Notes: generated from the letters alone by a model not told the origin. A DNA stretch of 64,000 nucleotides from Medicago truncatula (GCF_003473485.1 NC_053048.1:25475255-25539254), one strand, 5' to 3'; numbered from the stretch's first letter, positions 1 to 12,587 are shown. Translations and numbers: made by a program.

Positions 1-1914
1 CTCAATGGAATGGAACAATTCATTTTGCATATGGTAAAAGTGTGTAACAAGGAAACTGATTTCAAATTATTAAAGGCACACAGAATGTAGTTTGTGCAGC
101 TGAAGTTCTGGAAACTGATGATTGCAGGAATGAGAGAAGACTGAAGAGGGAGTGGGAACAGGATGATTGGGTGATTTTACTCTTTGCTAACTTTAGTATG
201 TCTTCGAGATAGACAGCTGATTAAAATAAATTACTTAGATGAAAAGGAATGATCTGAGAATAGAAAAATGTAAACAAAGTTAGTAAAATTATTAAAGTTA
301 AAAGTTAGTCAATCTTGATCCATCATCCAGAAGAATGGATAGGGTGACTTAAATTGCAAGTCAATGCTCGTGTGAAATTTTATGAAAGAAGGATATGAAT
401 TTGCTGGGGTAAATTCAACCTTATTTTTTATTTTTTTTGGTAAAAGTAAATTCAACCTTATTATTGATAAGAATGATCAGATGGATAGAAGTACTATTCA
501 ATTTTCCTTCAAAGAAAAAGTACTATTCAATTTAAAAAACAGAAGATTTTTGGTGAGTAAATTGTCTACTATCTATTTTAAAAATTAAAATATTTAAATA
601 CATTAATATTTAAAATGACCGTGATGTAAATAGTTTAACGGATTTACATATTTTTTTTTTTTGGTTACATAACGGATTTACATATATAGATGAACATATA
701 TATTTTATGGAATTACTACATTAATATTGGTATTTAAAATATACTCAAATTTTTCCATTTTATAATTTCACCTTATATAAACAAATAACAACTACAAACA
801 AATTAACAAATTTGTTCGAACGCATGTGTGATATTTACCATATATCATATTTCAAGTTTTGTAAATGAATGCGGTTTTTTTATATTTATATGATACCAAA
901 GTAATTTTTATTTGATATCTTTAAATATTTCATGATATAATCAAGTAATTTTTTTTTCCATCTTACGAGTCTTTTACTAGTTTGAGATGAATAGAAGAAA
1001 AAAATATATTTGGGAAGTGTTGACTTCATTTTTGATATTTTTATGAGAAAGTTTATTTGTTTAATTAAATAGGCTATTTTGAAAAAAGAAATGATATTTG
1101 TACGACCATTTTACGACAATCATCATCTCTCTCATACTCACATGACGTTTTTATCTTCTATCTTCATTTTTCTCTCTATATTGTTTTTGACTAATAAAAA
1201 AAAGAAAAATAAAGTTGTTACAAAAATTATCATCAAATGGTTCTACAAATATCATTTACTCACTTCAAAAATATATTATCAAAAATATTAAATTCTATTT
1301 TTAGCCTCTTAGTTTTTAATTGTTTGATTTTGAAACCCATAATTCATTAGAGTGGTTTTGACCCATAGTTTACCCATTTTTTGATTTCATATTCTCCACA
1401 CAATTTTGGCCAAGTTTTACCTTAAGATAAATTCTAAAAACATTCTTTATCGGACACTTCCTCTAACACGCACTCTTTGATTAAATAAAATTTACGTGAC
1501 ATTCATGACCACTTTTCGTGAGATCCATTTTTATAGTGTGAAATATATGTGTTTCATCCAACAAAAGAGTAAGCAGTGGCGGATCTCTTTGGGGGTAGGC
1601 TGGTGTCATGGCATCCCCAAATTTTCCTTATATACTGTATTAGGTGTATTTTAACAACTAAAATTCAGCTGCTGCAGTTGAAAGGGGTACCATAAATTGC
1701 TCTAAGTCACCGGTTCAACACCTTCTCATCTTCTTTCTACACATTTAATCTTCTAATTTTGCATATTGTATTTAAGACGTGACTATCGCCACGATCACAA
1801 CTAGATTCCTCATTTCTTGTTCTTCTTAACTTAGCTTGAAAGTTATCTCAGTTCACTACAAAACCCATTGAATTGAGTTCAAAACAGAACGCATCATCAT
1901 CGTCATCATTCATC
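1..1914. other. AT-rich intergenic region, no gene seen
   Basis: No reading frame here has gene-like composition; the short ones are low-complexity. Around 1575-1720 a stretch beginning 'agcagtggcggatct' resembles a degraded transposon terminus, but I found no partner end. A short direct repeat (aacggatttacatat) occurs near 638 and 673. The last 150 bases probably include the promoter and 5' UTR of the P-loop gene that starts at 1915. Confidence 0.5.
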
Positions 1915-2013
1915 ATGGGTGGTGGTTCCACTGATTCTAACCATACTGGTATTTTGTTTTTCTTTCTCTCAACATTCTTTCTCTTTTCTTTTCTTTTTTC
2001 CTTTCCTCTTTGA
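1915..2013 (+). promoter_or_regulatory. Retained-intron uORF ending in TGATG overlap
   Basis: If intron 1 (1949-2046, 98 nt, T-rich) is not spliced, the reading frame from 1915 runs 32 codons through the intron and stops at TGA 2011-2013. That stop overlaps a second ATG at 2013-2015, which is in frame with the rest of the P-loop protein. Spliced and retained forms both encode 474 aa and differ only in residues 1-12. The sequence shows the overlap directly; use as an isoform switch is inference. Confidence 0.4.
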
Positions 2014-5000
2014 TGAATTCTTGGGTTTGGCCTAATGATCAATCAGATACACTACATGAAGATTCTTGTTTCAATGAAGATTTTCACTTTCCTTCTTCTC
2101 CACCCACTCCCAGGTATGTATCATCACTGCTTATTTATTCTTCTTGTTTCAATGAAGATTCTTCTTGGGTGAAATTCCGAGTTATAAAATAGGGGGGCAA
2201 AATTCCGTTTGAGTCAAAATAGGAGGGCAAAACTGCACTTAAGCCTCTATTATATTTGTAATTGTTGGTAAATTTGTGCAATATTTTAAGGTTTTTTGGC
2301 ACTGGCTTTTATATTCTTTGTTTGGATAAACTTCTGATGCTGAACAAGCACTTATGAAAAAAAATATAGTAATTATTAATAGAATCTTACTATAATTAAC
2401 AATTTTTTAACTAAAATTTCTTGTAGTTGTAGTATAACTTGAAATTAGCTTTTGCTTCTGAACAAGCACTTATGGACTTTTCCTCAACTTATGGCTTGCT
2501 TGGTTATGCGGCACATCAAGGAAAATCACGTTAAAAAATCACATCAAAGCAAAAGCTCATATTTGTAGCTTCATAATTTCCAAGTTGAAATTGCATTAGG
2601 AACCTATTTTTATTGCGAAGCTCCCTTAAGCAACAAGCTAGTCTAAACTTGGCCTTAGTATATATATGTTTGGAACCATGTTGATGTTGGTTTTCCTATC
2701 AAATACACGAAAATCAGGCGCTTCAATTTGTAGCTTCAGGATTTTGCTGTGGAAACGCATCGAAAGCGTGAGTCTGTGGATAGCAAATGGGAAACGTAAG
2801 AGAAACTTAGTGTTGATATAATGCAGAGCATTTAGACTTTTAAGAGAAATTATGTGAAACTTGTTTTGTAGGTTCAGTGCTTTTAAGGTTCTAGAGTTGA
2901 AGTTGAATCCTTTATTTCTTGATCCTATTGTTGACAATAGCATTCCAACAGTGACTTGATGATGATTTATAATGTTTCAGGGATAGTCGAGGTTTGCAGG
3001 ATAAAGACAATAGTGTGAATGAGAAGAATGAATTAGATTTCGGAGAAGTTAGTGAAGAAAGTGTGGCGACTTCTTCTGCTGCTGATTCTGTTATCGGTGA
3101 AAGGAAGCGACTTGGTATTTACCAAGAAATCCTGCAAAGTTATGATGCATTGAAGATTGATAGCAAGAATTTGAAAGAAGCCAAAGAAAAAATCTTGAGG
3201 TATTGATTTGAACTCAAATTTCATTTGTTTTTATTTACTTAACTATATATGTCTTAATATTAAGCGAAAGCTTCGAAGTGTTTTTAGATGTTTTGGTATT
3301 CAACATTCAAAGAGTATATTATTATCTAAGGAAATTTCATCTCTGATTAGTTAACTAAGGAAAATAGAAAAATAAAATTAAAATGGTGTATTCGAAGTGA
3401 AGGATTGAAAATCATAAACTTTTTCTTCGTTTTAAAACTAATTGTAGAAATGAATTAAGGACTCAAGTCAAAAGCATGAATTTCAGGTTGTTTATTTGCC
3501 TTGGTTTATGTAAAAAATGCTTTCAAACAATTCATCATCTATGGGAATATTTTTTTTTCCAATTTTTGTCATTAAAATAGTATTACAGGGGGAAATGAAA
3601 GCAGAACAATAAAAAATAGACCCTAGATAGTTGTTAGTTTTGATGCTTCATTTTTTCGCTACCGACTCTGTTCCACAGTGAATGCTTCTGCCACATTGGC
3701 ACATTCTTCTTTATCACCCTTAAATGCTTCATTGGATGAAAATATGTAATCATTTTAGTATGTAATTGAAATTGTGTTATGTAGTTCATGTTCATTAAAT
3801 CAAATTTCAAATGTTTGTATGAGAGCATGTGGAATTGCAAATCTCAATATGAAGTTTATCGCGTGGTTTGATTGTCACAGCTATAGACCTGGAACATGGA
3901 CTGAAAAGGCTAAAGGCTTAAAGCTATGTGATTATGATGTACCAGAGACAACATGCCTCCTATTGGTTGGTCCAAGTGGATCTGGGAAGAGTAGTCTCAT
4001 AAATAGAATCTCTAAGGTGTTTGATGAAGACAAATTCGCACCTGCAAGAGCACAAGTATCATGTATGGTTTTTTAGCACTTTAACTTTGATATCAACTTG
4101 AATAATGTTTTTACATACGTGAACAAATAATGAGGAAGTGATTTCATTCCATGTATATATCTTTGTTCATTGACCTAAAGAATATCCATTACATTTATCT
4201 TTTGATGGCAGATAATTCAATTAGAGGGAATGGAACATGCTTCCTCCGTGAGTATATGATTCCGAGAGACTCAAATTCTATATGTTTGTATGATACACGT
4301 AGTTTGTCGGATGATTCTCATGAGAATAATAAAATGCTCAAGAATTGGATGACAAAAGGTGTTCGTCATGGAGAGCTTGTTGCCAGGTTTCTATATTTAT
4401 TTACTTAACATTCCCAATATTCTCTTATGTTAATATTTACATCACGTTTTACAAATTCTCTGTCAGGGGTATGGATGATAAAAGACTGAGTAAAAATTTG
4501 AAGCTTAAAGGTGACAAGAAAGGTTTCTTTTCCAGTAAAAGCAGAAAAGTTAATTATGTTATATGTGTCCTTAATGGTCTTTCGGTTTTGAATGTGATTG
4601 AGAATGCCGGTGGTGCTTTGGAGGAATGGTATATTCAACAAATTGTTTCTACTTTCAATTGCCCATTCCTGTCATTTAAAGGTATTTTCTGGACAAGCTT
4701 ATGTTTTTCTTCTTATAAATCTGATAGAATCACAAAAATGTTTCCACTTTTTTCTTTTTCATTTGCATGTGCGTACATAGAGTCTATGTTTCCATTTATT
4801 TTATGATAACTAGTTAGATTAGCATTGTGAACTAAAAGAACAGATACAATGCGACACATATGGAGGGATACGACAACTTTTAAAGTTATAGGAATGGCAC
4901 GCCTAAAATACAATGTTTAATATAAAAACACAATTCTGTGTTAAAAGAGAATTGATGCAGGTACATTTATGTCATTCCACCAATAGTTGAGGCTAAATAC

Positions 5001-6893
5001 TGTGATGATACGGTCTTTAGTAATCTAAAATCCTATTTGTTTGGATACTCCGTAATTGCTAAGTCATATTCTTCATGTCATGATCTGGTGTATAATTGAC
5101 CTATGTTTGGATCTTAATGTTAACATTGAACGGTGATTTATAAGGCCTTTTGATATGCTGGTGATTACATTAAAATCATTAAATACTGCAGGTTCAGGAA
5201 ATACAAACTTATCCTAGCTTGTATTCCAACACTCTGATATGTCTAGCATATTTTAGTTCCATTCTTTCTTCATGAAAGTTTTTAACAATCATTGTGACTA
5301 TGTGCGTAGTTATGTCCATACACTTGTGTTATTTCCTTTCAGGTGTTACAATTTGAGCTAATTTTTGATAATGCACTTTGAAAGTGAATCAGGTTTAATA
5401 CGTATTATGATTTAATGTATATGTATGTATTAGGCACCCTAACTGAAAAATGTGAAAGAGAAAATATCTACTACCCGTTTAATTAACAGAATGCTGGGGT
5501 AGCAGGGCCCTTGAAAACCCTGTATTTCTATCTTTCTCATTTCATTTTCTTTCGATAGTTATACAGTAACTCAATGCTTTCTGTTATTGATGTCAAGTAA
5601 TTGAGTGAATTTTGGTTTGAAACCAGTTTCTTTGACACGAATATTGTAAAACCTAGATAAATGTAAACAATTCCGGTGTTGCTGATTTTTAGTTTCATCT
5701 CTCTTCTTTCAATTATTTCAATGTCTAAGCCGCAAAAATTGTTTCTGGGACTTGGAAGGCGACATTGTTTTTGTTCCTTTCTTCAACTATGTTTAGTTAG
5801 AAGAGACTCAATTAGATAAATAGGGAGAAATAGTAAAAAGGATACATTCAGTAAATTCAGAAGTTTGTATGAAGGGGTTTTTATTTTATTTATTTCATTG
5901 TATTGTTTTTATCAATCTCTCATTTCTCTTGCATGTGTTCATAATAGTTGTCAATCTGATAGTTTATTTTTATTGCTTGCAGATGACAAACCTGTACTTG
6001 TTTTAACTCACGGCGATCTCCTATCACTCTCTGACCGTGCTCGTGTCCGTGCCTATTTGGGGGAGTTATTGGGAATTCCACCAACAAAGCAAATTTTTGA
6101 CATCCCAGGTGGCCTTTGAACTTATGCCACCATCCCTTTCATTGAACATTCTTTTATGTCATTAAGTTAATATAAATTTAACAATTTCTTAATTATCCTT
6201 CAGACTGTGATGACCTAGTGACTGAATCTGCTATAGTTGGAATGTTAAGATATACTCTTGAGCATGCTGATGGAAATTTTCCTCAGAAAAGCAATGTTAT
6301 GAATAAGGTTTGCGCTATTTCCCCAAATTTATAGCTACAAGCTGTTAACAAAAGCATTTTGAAGTTGATATAACTGAGTGAAATAGGGTGAAATATTATA
6401 TATCATAGCTACAAGTATGATGAAATTAGTAAAATTTGCTTATATTTTGGACCATCAAACACGTATTTTTTTGCTTATAATCAAGACCATCAAATCAAAC
6501 TGACTATCTCGATTTTTGACTTCTCAATAAGTGACTCTAGGCACGTTTTAACAAAACGTCGTTGACTTTGTTAATTGTTCATGCTTGCAGATTCATAAAA
6601 TATCTCTATCACTATTCATGATTTTGTTGATACTAGCAATAGGATTTGCCATTGGCTTGAAACAAAACAACTCCGTCACTTATGTCACTCAACAGCAAGC
6701 ACCTCAACCGCACGCTGGTAGTAGAGAAGTTCACGACACACGTCCAAATGTGGAAGGTCCTATAAATGAACCCAATATAGAGTGTCCAAATCTGGAAGTT
6801 CCTAAAAAAGAACCCAAGATAAAGCGTCCAAAACTGAAAGTTCCTAAAAAGGAAGCCAAGATAGAGTGGCATAAAATTCGCCACATATGGTAG
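1915..6893 (+). CDS. P-loop GTPase-like protein with C-terminal membrane anchor, 9 coding exons
   Basis: Predicted nucleotide-binding protein, probably membrane-tethered; the cellular role is unknown. Exons: 1915-1948, 2047-2113, 2981-3199, 3881-4062, 4212-4386, 4467-4681, 5983-6108, 6204-6307, 6591-6893. All introns are GT-AG and phases join cleanly to 474 aa. Visible: Walker A GPSGSGKSS at about 137-145, a DTRSLSDDS segment in the position of a Walker B/switch region, and THGD at 306-309 in the position of a GTPase N/TKxD motif. One hydrophobic helix follows (about 378-397), then a Lys/Pro-rich tail with imperfect 13-residue repeats (EGPINEPNIECPNL type). The layout recalls plant P-loop NTPases distantly like animal IFI44; that comparison is from memory. 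The start at 1915 gives MGGGST, an N-myristoylation-like start. If intron 1 is retained, an ATG at 2013 gives a different N-terminus of equal length. Confidence 0.85.
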
Positions 6894-8115
6894 CTCTGAA
6901 TATTGCTGATATAGCTAGTATATGTTCCTTGATATGGTAATACTGTACATGGTTGAACAGTCTTTTTAGAAAAATGCTAGTAGTGCATTACTTCTTAATT
7001 AACATTTTATTGTTAGCCAAGTTCTACAGGAATTTTACTCAATGTCACTCTTTTTAGTGAAATTAATATTATTTTTTTGAGTAGGAATATAATTCCGTAT
7101 TTTAGAGTTTACAACACTCACACACACTACACGCCAACCACTTCTGTCAGACCGCGATGGTAGTAGTGAAATTTATATGAAGTACATTACTTCTTCAATC
7201 TTTTTATGCAGAAATACCAAAGGTTTTTGGTTTGATTGGATTTAAAAATTATTTCCTGGTCTCATTTATTTATTTTTATGAAATTTTCAAAGCAAAACAA
7301 TAAAGCAAAATGAAAACAGAATAATTTTAAAGTGAGAACAAAAAAGTCTGGTTGTTTGTAGTACAAGAAAACTATTCTGTTAAAAAAATTTTCCGAAAGA
7401 GTTGTTGATCAATTATTTAGAGTTTGGACCATCTTGCCCAAGTTCAAGATATTGACCTTTCGTGTGCCAGCCACATTACTTGGACCATTTTACCTACCAT
7501 CATGAATAATTTTTTGTTTAAAAGTTCTGTAACGAGTGTTTTAAGAGTATTTGTTAGATAAAATTATAAATTTGTATTTCTTTTGAATCCCTAACGAATG
7601 CACTTAGCACAACCCATTATTTATATATTTTTGTTTAGATGGATTTATCTGGTTTGCGTTAGAGACTTTTTTTTTTGACAGAAAAAGTTTATAGCTTTTC
7701 ATTATTGGGTTTGCGTAAGAAACTTTTTAATTAGTGTATGATCTATCTTTTTGCTTAGACATTTTAAGAAAACCTTAGCTTTATCGCAAGATATTTATAT
7801 CTCCACATGTAGATCTAATACAAGCATCAATGGTGTTAGAATTAGGGCTATGACAATTCAATGAGTTTGGCCTCTGGACCCGTCTAGTTCACGGCTCTAT
7901 CAATTATATGTGCTCGTATTTTCTTGTCCTTTTCCATATATTTTTTTAAATAAAAAATGACATGTATTTATTCAAACTTTGTACTATGTCATAAATAATT
8001 TTTTTGAATAAATACGGAATAATAAATGTTTACTTCATATTAAAAGAAAATAAAAATTGTCATCGTAAACTTAACTCAGTTGACATGCATTATACATAAT
8101 ATATGTAAGGTCTAG

Positions 8116-8158
<43 letters not shown>

Positions 8159-8433
8159 GGACCATTCCTTTCAAATTATTTTCTTTGTAGGATATACTTT
8201 CCCCGCCATACCATTGAGGTCTAGCGTAAGTGGTGATACACAAAGTGTGTGACTGTTGTTAACTCCATGATATGGAGTTTGATTAAAATTACTTACAAAA
8301 AAAAAAAATTCACTGCAATAATCTACCGTTCCATCAAGGATTACATAGTTAAATTGAAGCCAAATGGTTAATTTAACTAATACAGTTTGATACCATTTAC
8401 ATTATAACAACTGGCGGAAAGATGGGTCAAATG
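6894..8433. other. Intergenic region with possible SINE-like tail
   Basis: No gene is seen. Near 8065-8156 a segment reads ttaactcagttgacatgc, then ggtctagggtt, then about 37 consecutive A (8120-8156). This resembles a tRNA-derived SINE with degenerate A and B boxes and a poly(A) tail. A related segment lies at about 8224-8285. Both are weak matches. Confidence 0.35.
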
Positions 8434-9387
8434 TAGAGCTGTCAAAACGGATGGTTCGGCCCGACCGGGTAACGGGTTTTTCGGGCTGGGCTGAATAGCC
8501 CGGCTTAAATATGGGCTGGAATAATTGAGCCCGAGCCCGGTCCTATACGGGCTCCCGGGCTAACGGGCCATCCCGAGCCCGCACGTATCTGCCTTTTTTT
8601 TTCTTTCTTTCATTTTTTAAGGAATACAATGTAATAAATAATAATGGATCATGTGATGATGGTACCTGTTGATCAACCATAGCATGTAGCACTTTACATT
8701 CAAACAAATTCAAGAACATAGCTAATTTATAACATATATACAATTACGAGAGAAGCAAGCAATTATTCACACACAACAAAGAAGCAATTAACGCATGTTG
8801 AAAGTTGAAACTATACGTTGTCCTTGGATATATATCAATTGCTACTCATGTAGAGCGATTAACGAATGAGCCCGTGTCTAAATCAGAAATAAGATTAATC
8901 AACTAAAACTTGTTTCTGCAATGTGTAATTCGGATTCCTAAGTATTTTTTTATGTAATAATGATTAATTAAATTAACGAGATTAAAAACAGTGGGGCTTG
9001 TTAGAGAGACACATGACATCATAAGTAAAGGAAGAAGTATGTGCTGCCACTCAAATATTAAACATCTAATTGGAGTTTAGTATTGACAATATCAGATATA
9101 GGTTATATCTTCTATGTAACAAAATTATCATCTATAAAATGGAGAAAGAAACCTAACACTATTCAACTTCATGTGTAACTTCGAACTTCCTAATTGTTCC
9201 TATGCTTCGTGATACATGGGTTTCATCATACACAGACCACACAAAAAAACAGGTATTTTTTGCGGGCTACGGCCTTTTTCGGGCCAAGCTAAAAAACCCT
9301 GAAAAAATTTCAGTTGCAATTATTCGATCCAGATCCTACATTTTAGTCGGGCCAGCCCGTACGGCCCGGCCCATTTTGACAGCTCTA
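8434..9387. mobile_element. Non-autonomous hAT-type transposon, 954 bp
   Basis: Terminal inverted repeats TAGAGCTGTCAAAACGG (left) and CCATTTTGACAGCTCTA (right) are flanked by a perfect 8-bp target duplication, gtcaaatg (8426-8433 and 9388-9395). An 8-bp duplication is the hAT signature. The subterminal regions are rich in gggcc/cccgg motifs, which stand out from the AT-rich surroundings. No transposase reading frame is present, so it would depend on an enzyme from elsewhere. Confidence 0.85.
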
Positions 9388-9518
9388 GTCAAATGGTTAA
9401 TTTGACTAACATTATAACAACTAGTGAAAAAAATTACTACACGTTTAGATTATCAAAGATATTATATAAAAAAATTGCGTGTAAATTACAAACGATATTT
9501 TATAAAATTTAAATTATA

Positions 9519-9960
9519 GGCTTAATTACTCTTTTGGTCCCTTAACTTATTTTTTGATTTCATTTTGGTCCCTTAACTATTAAAAGTTTTGTTTTGGTCC
9601 CTTAACTTACTTTTTGGTTTCGTTTTGGTCCCTTGAATTAGAAATGATAAAAATAGTATTAATTAGGGTTAAATAAGTAAATAGTCCCCCTAAATATACC
9701 AACTTTTGATTTTAGTCCCCTTAAACTATTCTTTAGGCTTTTGGTCCCTCTAAAATTTTCATTTATGAAATTAGTCTATGCTCTAGTGTAATACTCAATG
9801 TAGAGCATTGACTAATTTCATAAATGAAAAATTATAGAGGGACCAAAAGCCTAAAGAATATTTTAGAGGACTAAAATCGAATGTTAGTATATTTATGCGG
9901 ATCTTTTACTTATTTAACCCTATTAATTATACTGTATAATTGAAAAAAAAAAAAAAAAAA
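9519..9960. mobile_element. Truncated 'ggtccc' repeat carrying a nested MITE
   Basis: The left end of a repeat (ggcttaattac, then several 'ttttggtcccttaactt' units) runs 9519-9660. It is interrupted at about 9664-9925 by a hairpin-like MITE with inverted ends TAGGGTTAAATAAGTA/TACTTATTTAACCCTA and a candidate TTAAT duplication. The outer element has no matching right end and stops at an A-rich tract (about 9943-9965). Its family name is not certain from sequence alone. Confidence 0.6.
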
Positions 9961-9977
9961 AAAAAGAGTATTAAAGT

Positions 9978-10060
9978 ACTCCCTCCATTTCAAAATGAGT
10001 GTCGTTTTAGCAAAAAAAAAATTGTTTTAAAATGAATGTCACTTTCAGTTTTTAATGCAA
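9978..10060. mobile_element. Stowaway-like left end, truncated
   Basis: The sequence TACTCCCTCCATTTC followed by aatgagtgtc matches the usual plant Stowaway (Tc1/mariner MITE) terminus. No right-hand inverted partner was found downstream, so this is probably a remnant. Confidence 0.4.
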
Positions 10061-10588
10061 TAATAACTTTTTCTTTTCAATTGTACCCTTCAATTAATAC
10101 TATATACATTACTTTTAAAACATTATTTTTTCTTTAATGAAGAACAAATCAATAGTTGATTAGGATTACTTGATAAAATAAGATATCTCTTTCTTTTAAT
10201 TAATACATTTATTAAAATGTGTGTAAAATCTAAAACAATATTCATTGTAACACCATTAAAAACAAATAGTAATCTGCCACATTTACTACAATTAATAATC
10301 TCCACTCATTTTTTATGATTCTTTATTCTATCCTCTTTCAACTCTCCTACCCCGTGTGTCTCGTGTCACCGTTTTATAATCCCATGTGACCAGAAAAAGA
10401 GAAAGCTGGTTCATTTATTTAATTTTATAGGATGGTACAAGATAAGTAGGTATGAATTTAGTGAAAATTTGTCAAAAAAAAATAAAATCAATTTAGTGAA
10501 AATTAAAAATTATATAACTTATAAATGTGAACAGGCTTTCTATCAGAAAATAGAAAGATACAACTAATAATGTCATACATATAATTTT

Positions 10589-10902
10589 GGCAAAATTACA
10601 TTTTCAGTCCTTTAACTTAATTTCAGGTAACAACTTGATCCTTTAGCTTTTTTTGATTTCAATTTGGTCTTTTTCATCTATTTTCAAATACATTTTCAAG
10701 CTTCAAATCTTATATTCTTATGCAAACATAGACGAGGATCATAGATTTGAAGACTGAAAAACCATAAGAAAATAAAATCATGAATTTTAAGCTTAAAAAT
10801 TCATATGAAAATGGACAAAAATGACCAAATTGAAATAAAAAAAGAAAAATGATTAAACTGTTACTTAAAATTAAGTTAAGGGACTAAAAATATAATTTTG
10901 CC
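10589..10902. mobile_element. Mutator-like MITE, 314 bp
   Basis: Inverted ends GGCAAAATTACATTTTCAG and their mirrored partner (ending ATAATTTTGCC) are flanked by a perfect 9-bp duplication, tataatttt (10580-10588 and 10903-10911). A 9-bp duplication is typical of Mutator-like elements. The element folds into a long hairpin and has no coding capacity. It lies about 190 bp upstream of the UGT start codon. Confidence 0.8.
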
Positions 10903-11093
10903 TATAATTTTATGTGTTTCAAGCATAGACACATACAGGGACATTGGACACATACACGGACATTGGAAACAATACTTAATAAGCTGATATTGATAAGATT
11001 TTGAAAGAACAATCCCATAAAGAGAAACTAGACTTAAATATCAACTCACAGGAATTGAACCAAACTTCCACCTCATAGATTTCAAAAACAACA

Positions 11094-12587
11094 ATGGAAT
11101 CTCAACAATCCCATAACCAACTTCATGTAACTTTTCTTCCATATCCAACTCCAGGCCATATGATTCCTATGATAGACACAGCAAGACTATTTGCCAAACA
11201 TGGTGTTAATGTTACAATCATTGCTACTCATGCCAATGCTTCCACATTCCAAAAATCCATAGACAGTGACTTCAATTCAGGATACTCCATCAAAACTCAA
11301 CTTATTCCCTTCCCTTCAGCTCAAGTTGGTCTTCCAGATGGTGTTGAAAACATCAAAGATGGAACTTCACTTGAAATGCTTGGTAAAATCAGCAGTGGAA
11401 TATTGATGCTCCAAGATCCTATCGAGAATCTGTTTCACGATCTTCGACCAGATTGTATAGTTACTGATCAGATGTATGCTTGGACCGTCGAAGCAGCTGC
11501 AAAACTAGGTATTCCAAGAATTCACTATTACAGCTCAAGCTACTTCTCCAACTGTGTTTTCCATTTTATCATGAAGTATAGACCTCATAATAATTTAGTT
11601 TCTGATACGCAGAAATTTACGGTTCCTGGTTTGCCTCATACCATTGAGATGACTCCTCTGCAGCTTCCTGATTGGTTAAGAACAAAGAATTCTGTCACTG
11701 CCTATTTTGAACCAATGTTTGAATCAGAGAAAAGAAGTTATGGAACACTATACAATAGTTTTCATGAACTGGAAAGTGATTATGTAAAACTTGGTAAGAC
11801 TACATTGGGGATCAAATCTTGGTGTGTAGGACCAGTTTCAGCTAGGGCTAACAAGGATGATGAAAAAAAGGCCAGTAGGGGGCACGTAGAGGAGATCGGA
11901 AAAGAGGAAGAGTGGCTAAATTGGCTTAACTCAAAGCAAAATGAGTCTGTATTGTATGTAAGTTTTGGAAGTCTAACTAGGCTTGAAAATGATCAGATTG
12001 TAGAAATCGCACACGGTCTTGAAAATTCAGGTCATAATTTTATCTGGGTTGTAAGGAAAAATGAGAGAGATGAGAGTGAAAACAGTTTTCTACAAGATTT
12101 TGAGGCAAGGATGAAAGAAAGCAAAAAGGGATATATCATATGGAATTGGGCACCGCAACTTCTGATATTGGATCACCCTGCAACAGGAGGGATTGTGACT
12201 CACTGTGGTTGGAACTCAATTCTCGAAAGCTTGAATTCGGGTTTGCCAATGATCACATGGCCAATTTTTGCTGAGCAGTTTTACAATGAAAAGTTGCTCG
12301 TCGATGTTTTGAAGATAGGGGTCGGAGTAGGAGCAAAAGTAAACAAGTTATGGAATAGCCCTAGTGAAGGGATAGTGGTGAAAAGGGGAGAGATAGTGAA
12401 GGCTGTGGAGATTTTGATGGGAAGTGGCCAAGAGAGCAAAGAAATGAGGATGAGAGCAAAGAAGCTTGGTGATGCTGCAAAGAGGACTATAGAGGAGGGT
12501 GGACACTCTCACAACAACTTGATTCTGTTGATTGATGAGCTGAAATCATTGAAGAAATCTAAGTCACTTGGTGAGAAAGCAGATTAG
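11094..12587 (+). CDS. UDP-glycosyltransferase, UGT73 family (UGT73P-like), intronless
   Basis: Family 1 glycosyltransferase of 497 aa, expected to move a sugar from a UDP-sugar to a small plant metabolite in the cytosol. His22 (in PTPGHMIP) and Asp125 (in CIVTDQ) sit where the catalytic dyad belongs. The 44-residue plant signature (PSPG box) runs from Trp352 to Gln395 and contains THCGWNS. Overall it resembles legume saponin glycosyltransferases of the UGT73P group, for example soybean UGT73P2, as remembered. The box ends in Gln, the residue usual for UDP-glucose users; UGT73P2 has His there and prefers UDP-galactose. The acceptor (triterpene or flavonoid) cannot be read from sequence. The ATG lies in a good context (acaacaATGG) and the gene has no intron. 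Confidence 0.93.
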   Translation: MESQQSHNQLHVTFLPYPTPGHMIPMIDTARLFAKHGVNVTIIATHANASTFQKSIDSDFNSGYSIKTQLIPFPSAQVGLPDGVENIKDGTSLEMLGKISSGILMLQDPIENLFHDLRPDCIVTDQMYAWTVEAAAKLGIPRIHYYSSSYFSNCVFHFIMKYRPHNNLVSDTQKFTVPGLPHTIEMTPLQLPDWLRTKNSVTAYFEPMFESEKRSYGTLYNSFHELESDYVKLGKTTLGIKSWCVGPVSARANKDDEKKASRGHVEEIGKEEEWLNWLNSKQNESVLYVSFGSLTRLENDQIVEIAHGLENSGHNFIWVVRKNERDESENSFLQDFEARMKESKKGYIIWNWAPQLLILDHPATGGIVTHCGWNSILESLNSGLPMITWPIFAEQFYNEKLLVDVLKIGVGVGAKVNKLWNSPSEGIVVKRGEIVKAVEILMGSGQESKEMRMRAKKLGDAAKRTIEEGGHSHNNLILLIDELKSLKKSKSLGEKAD

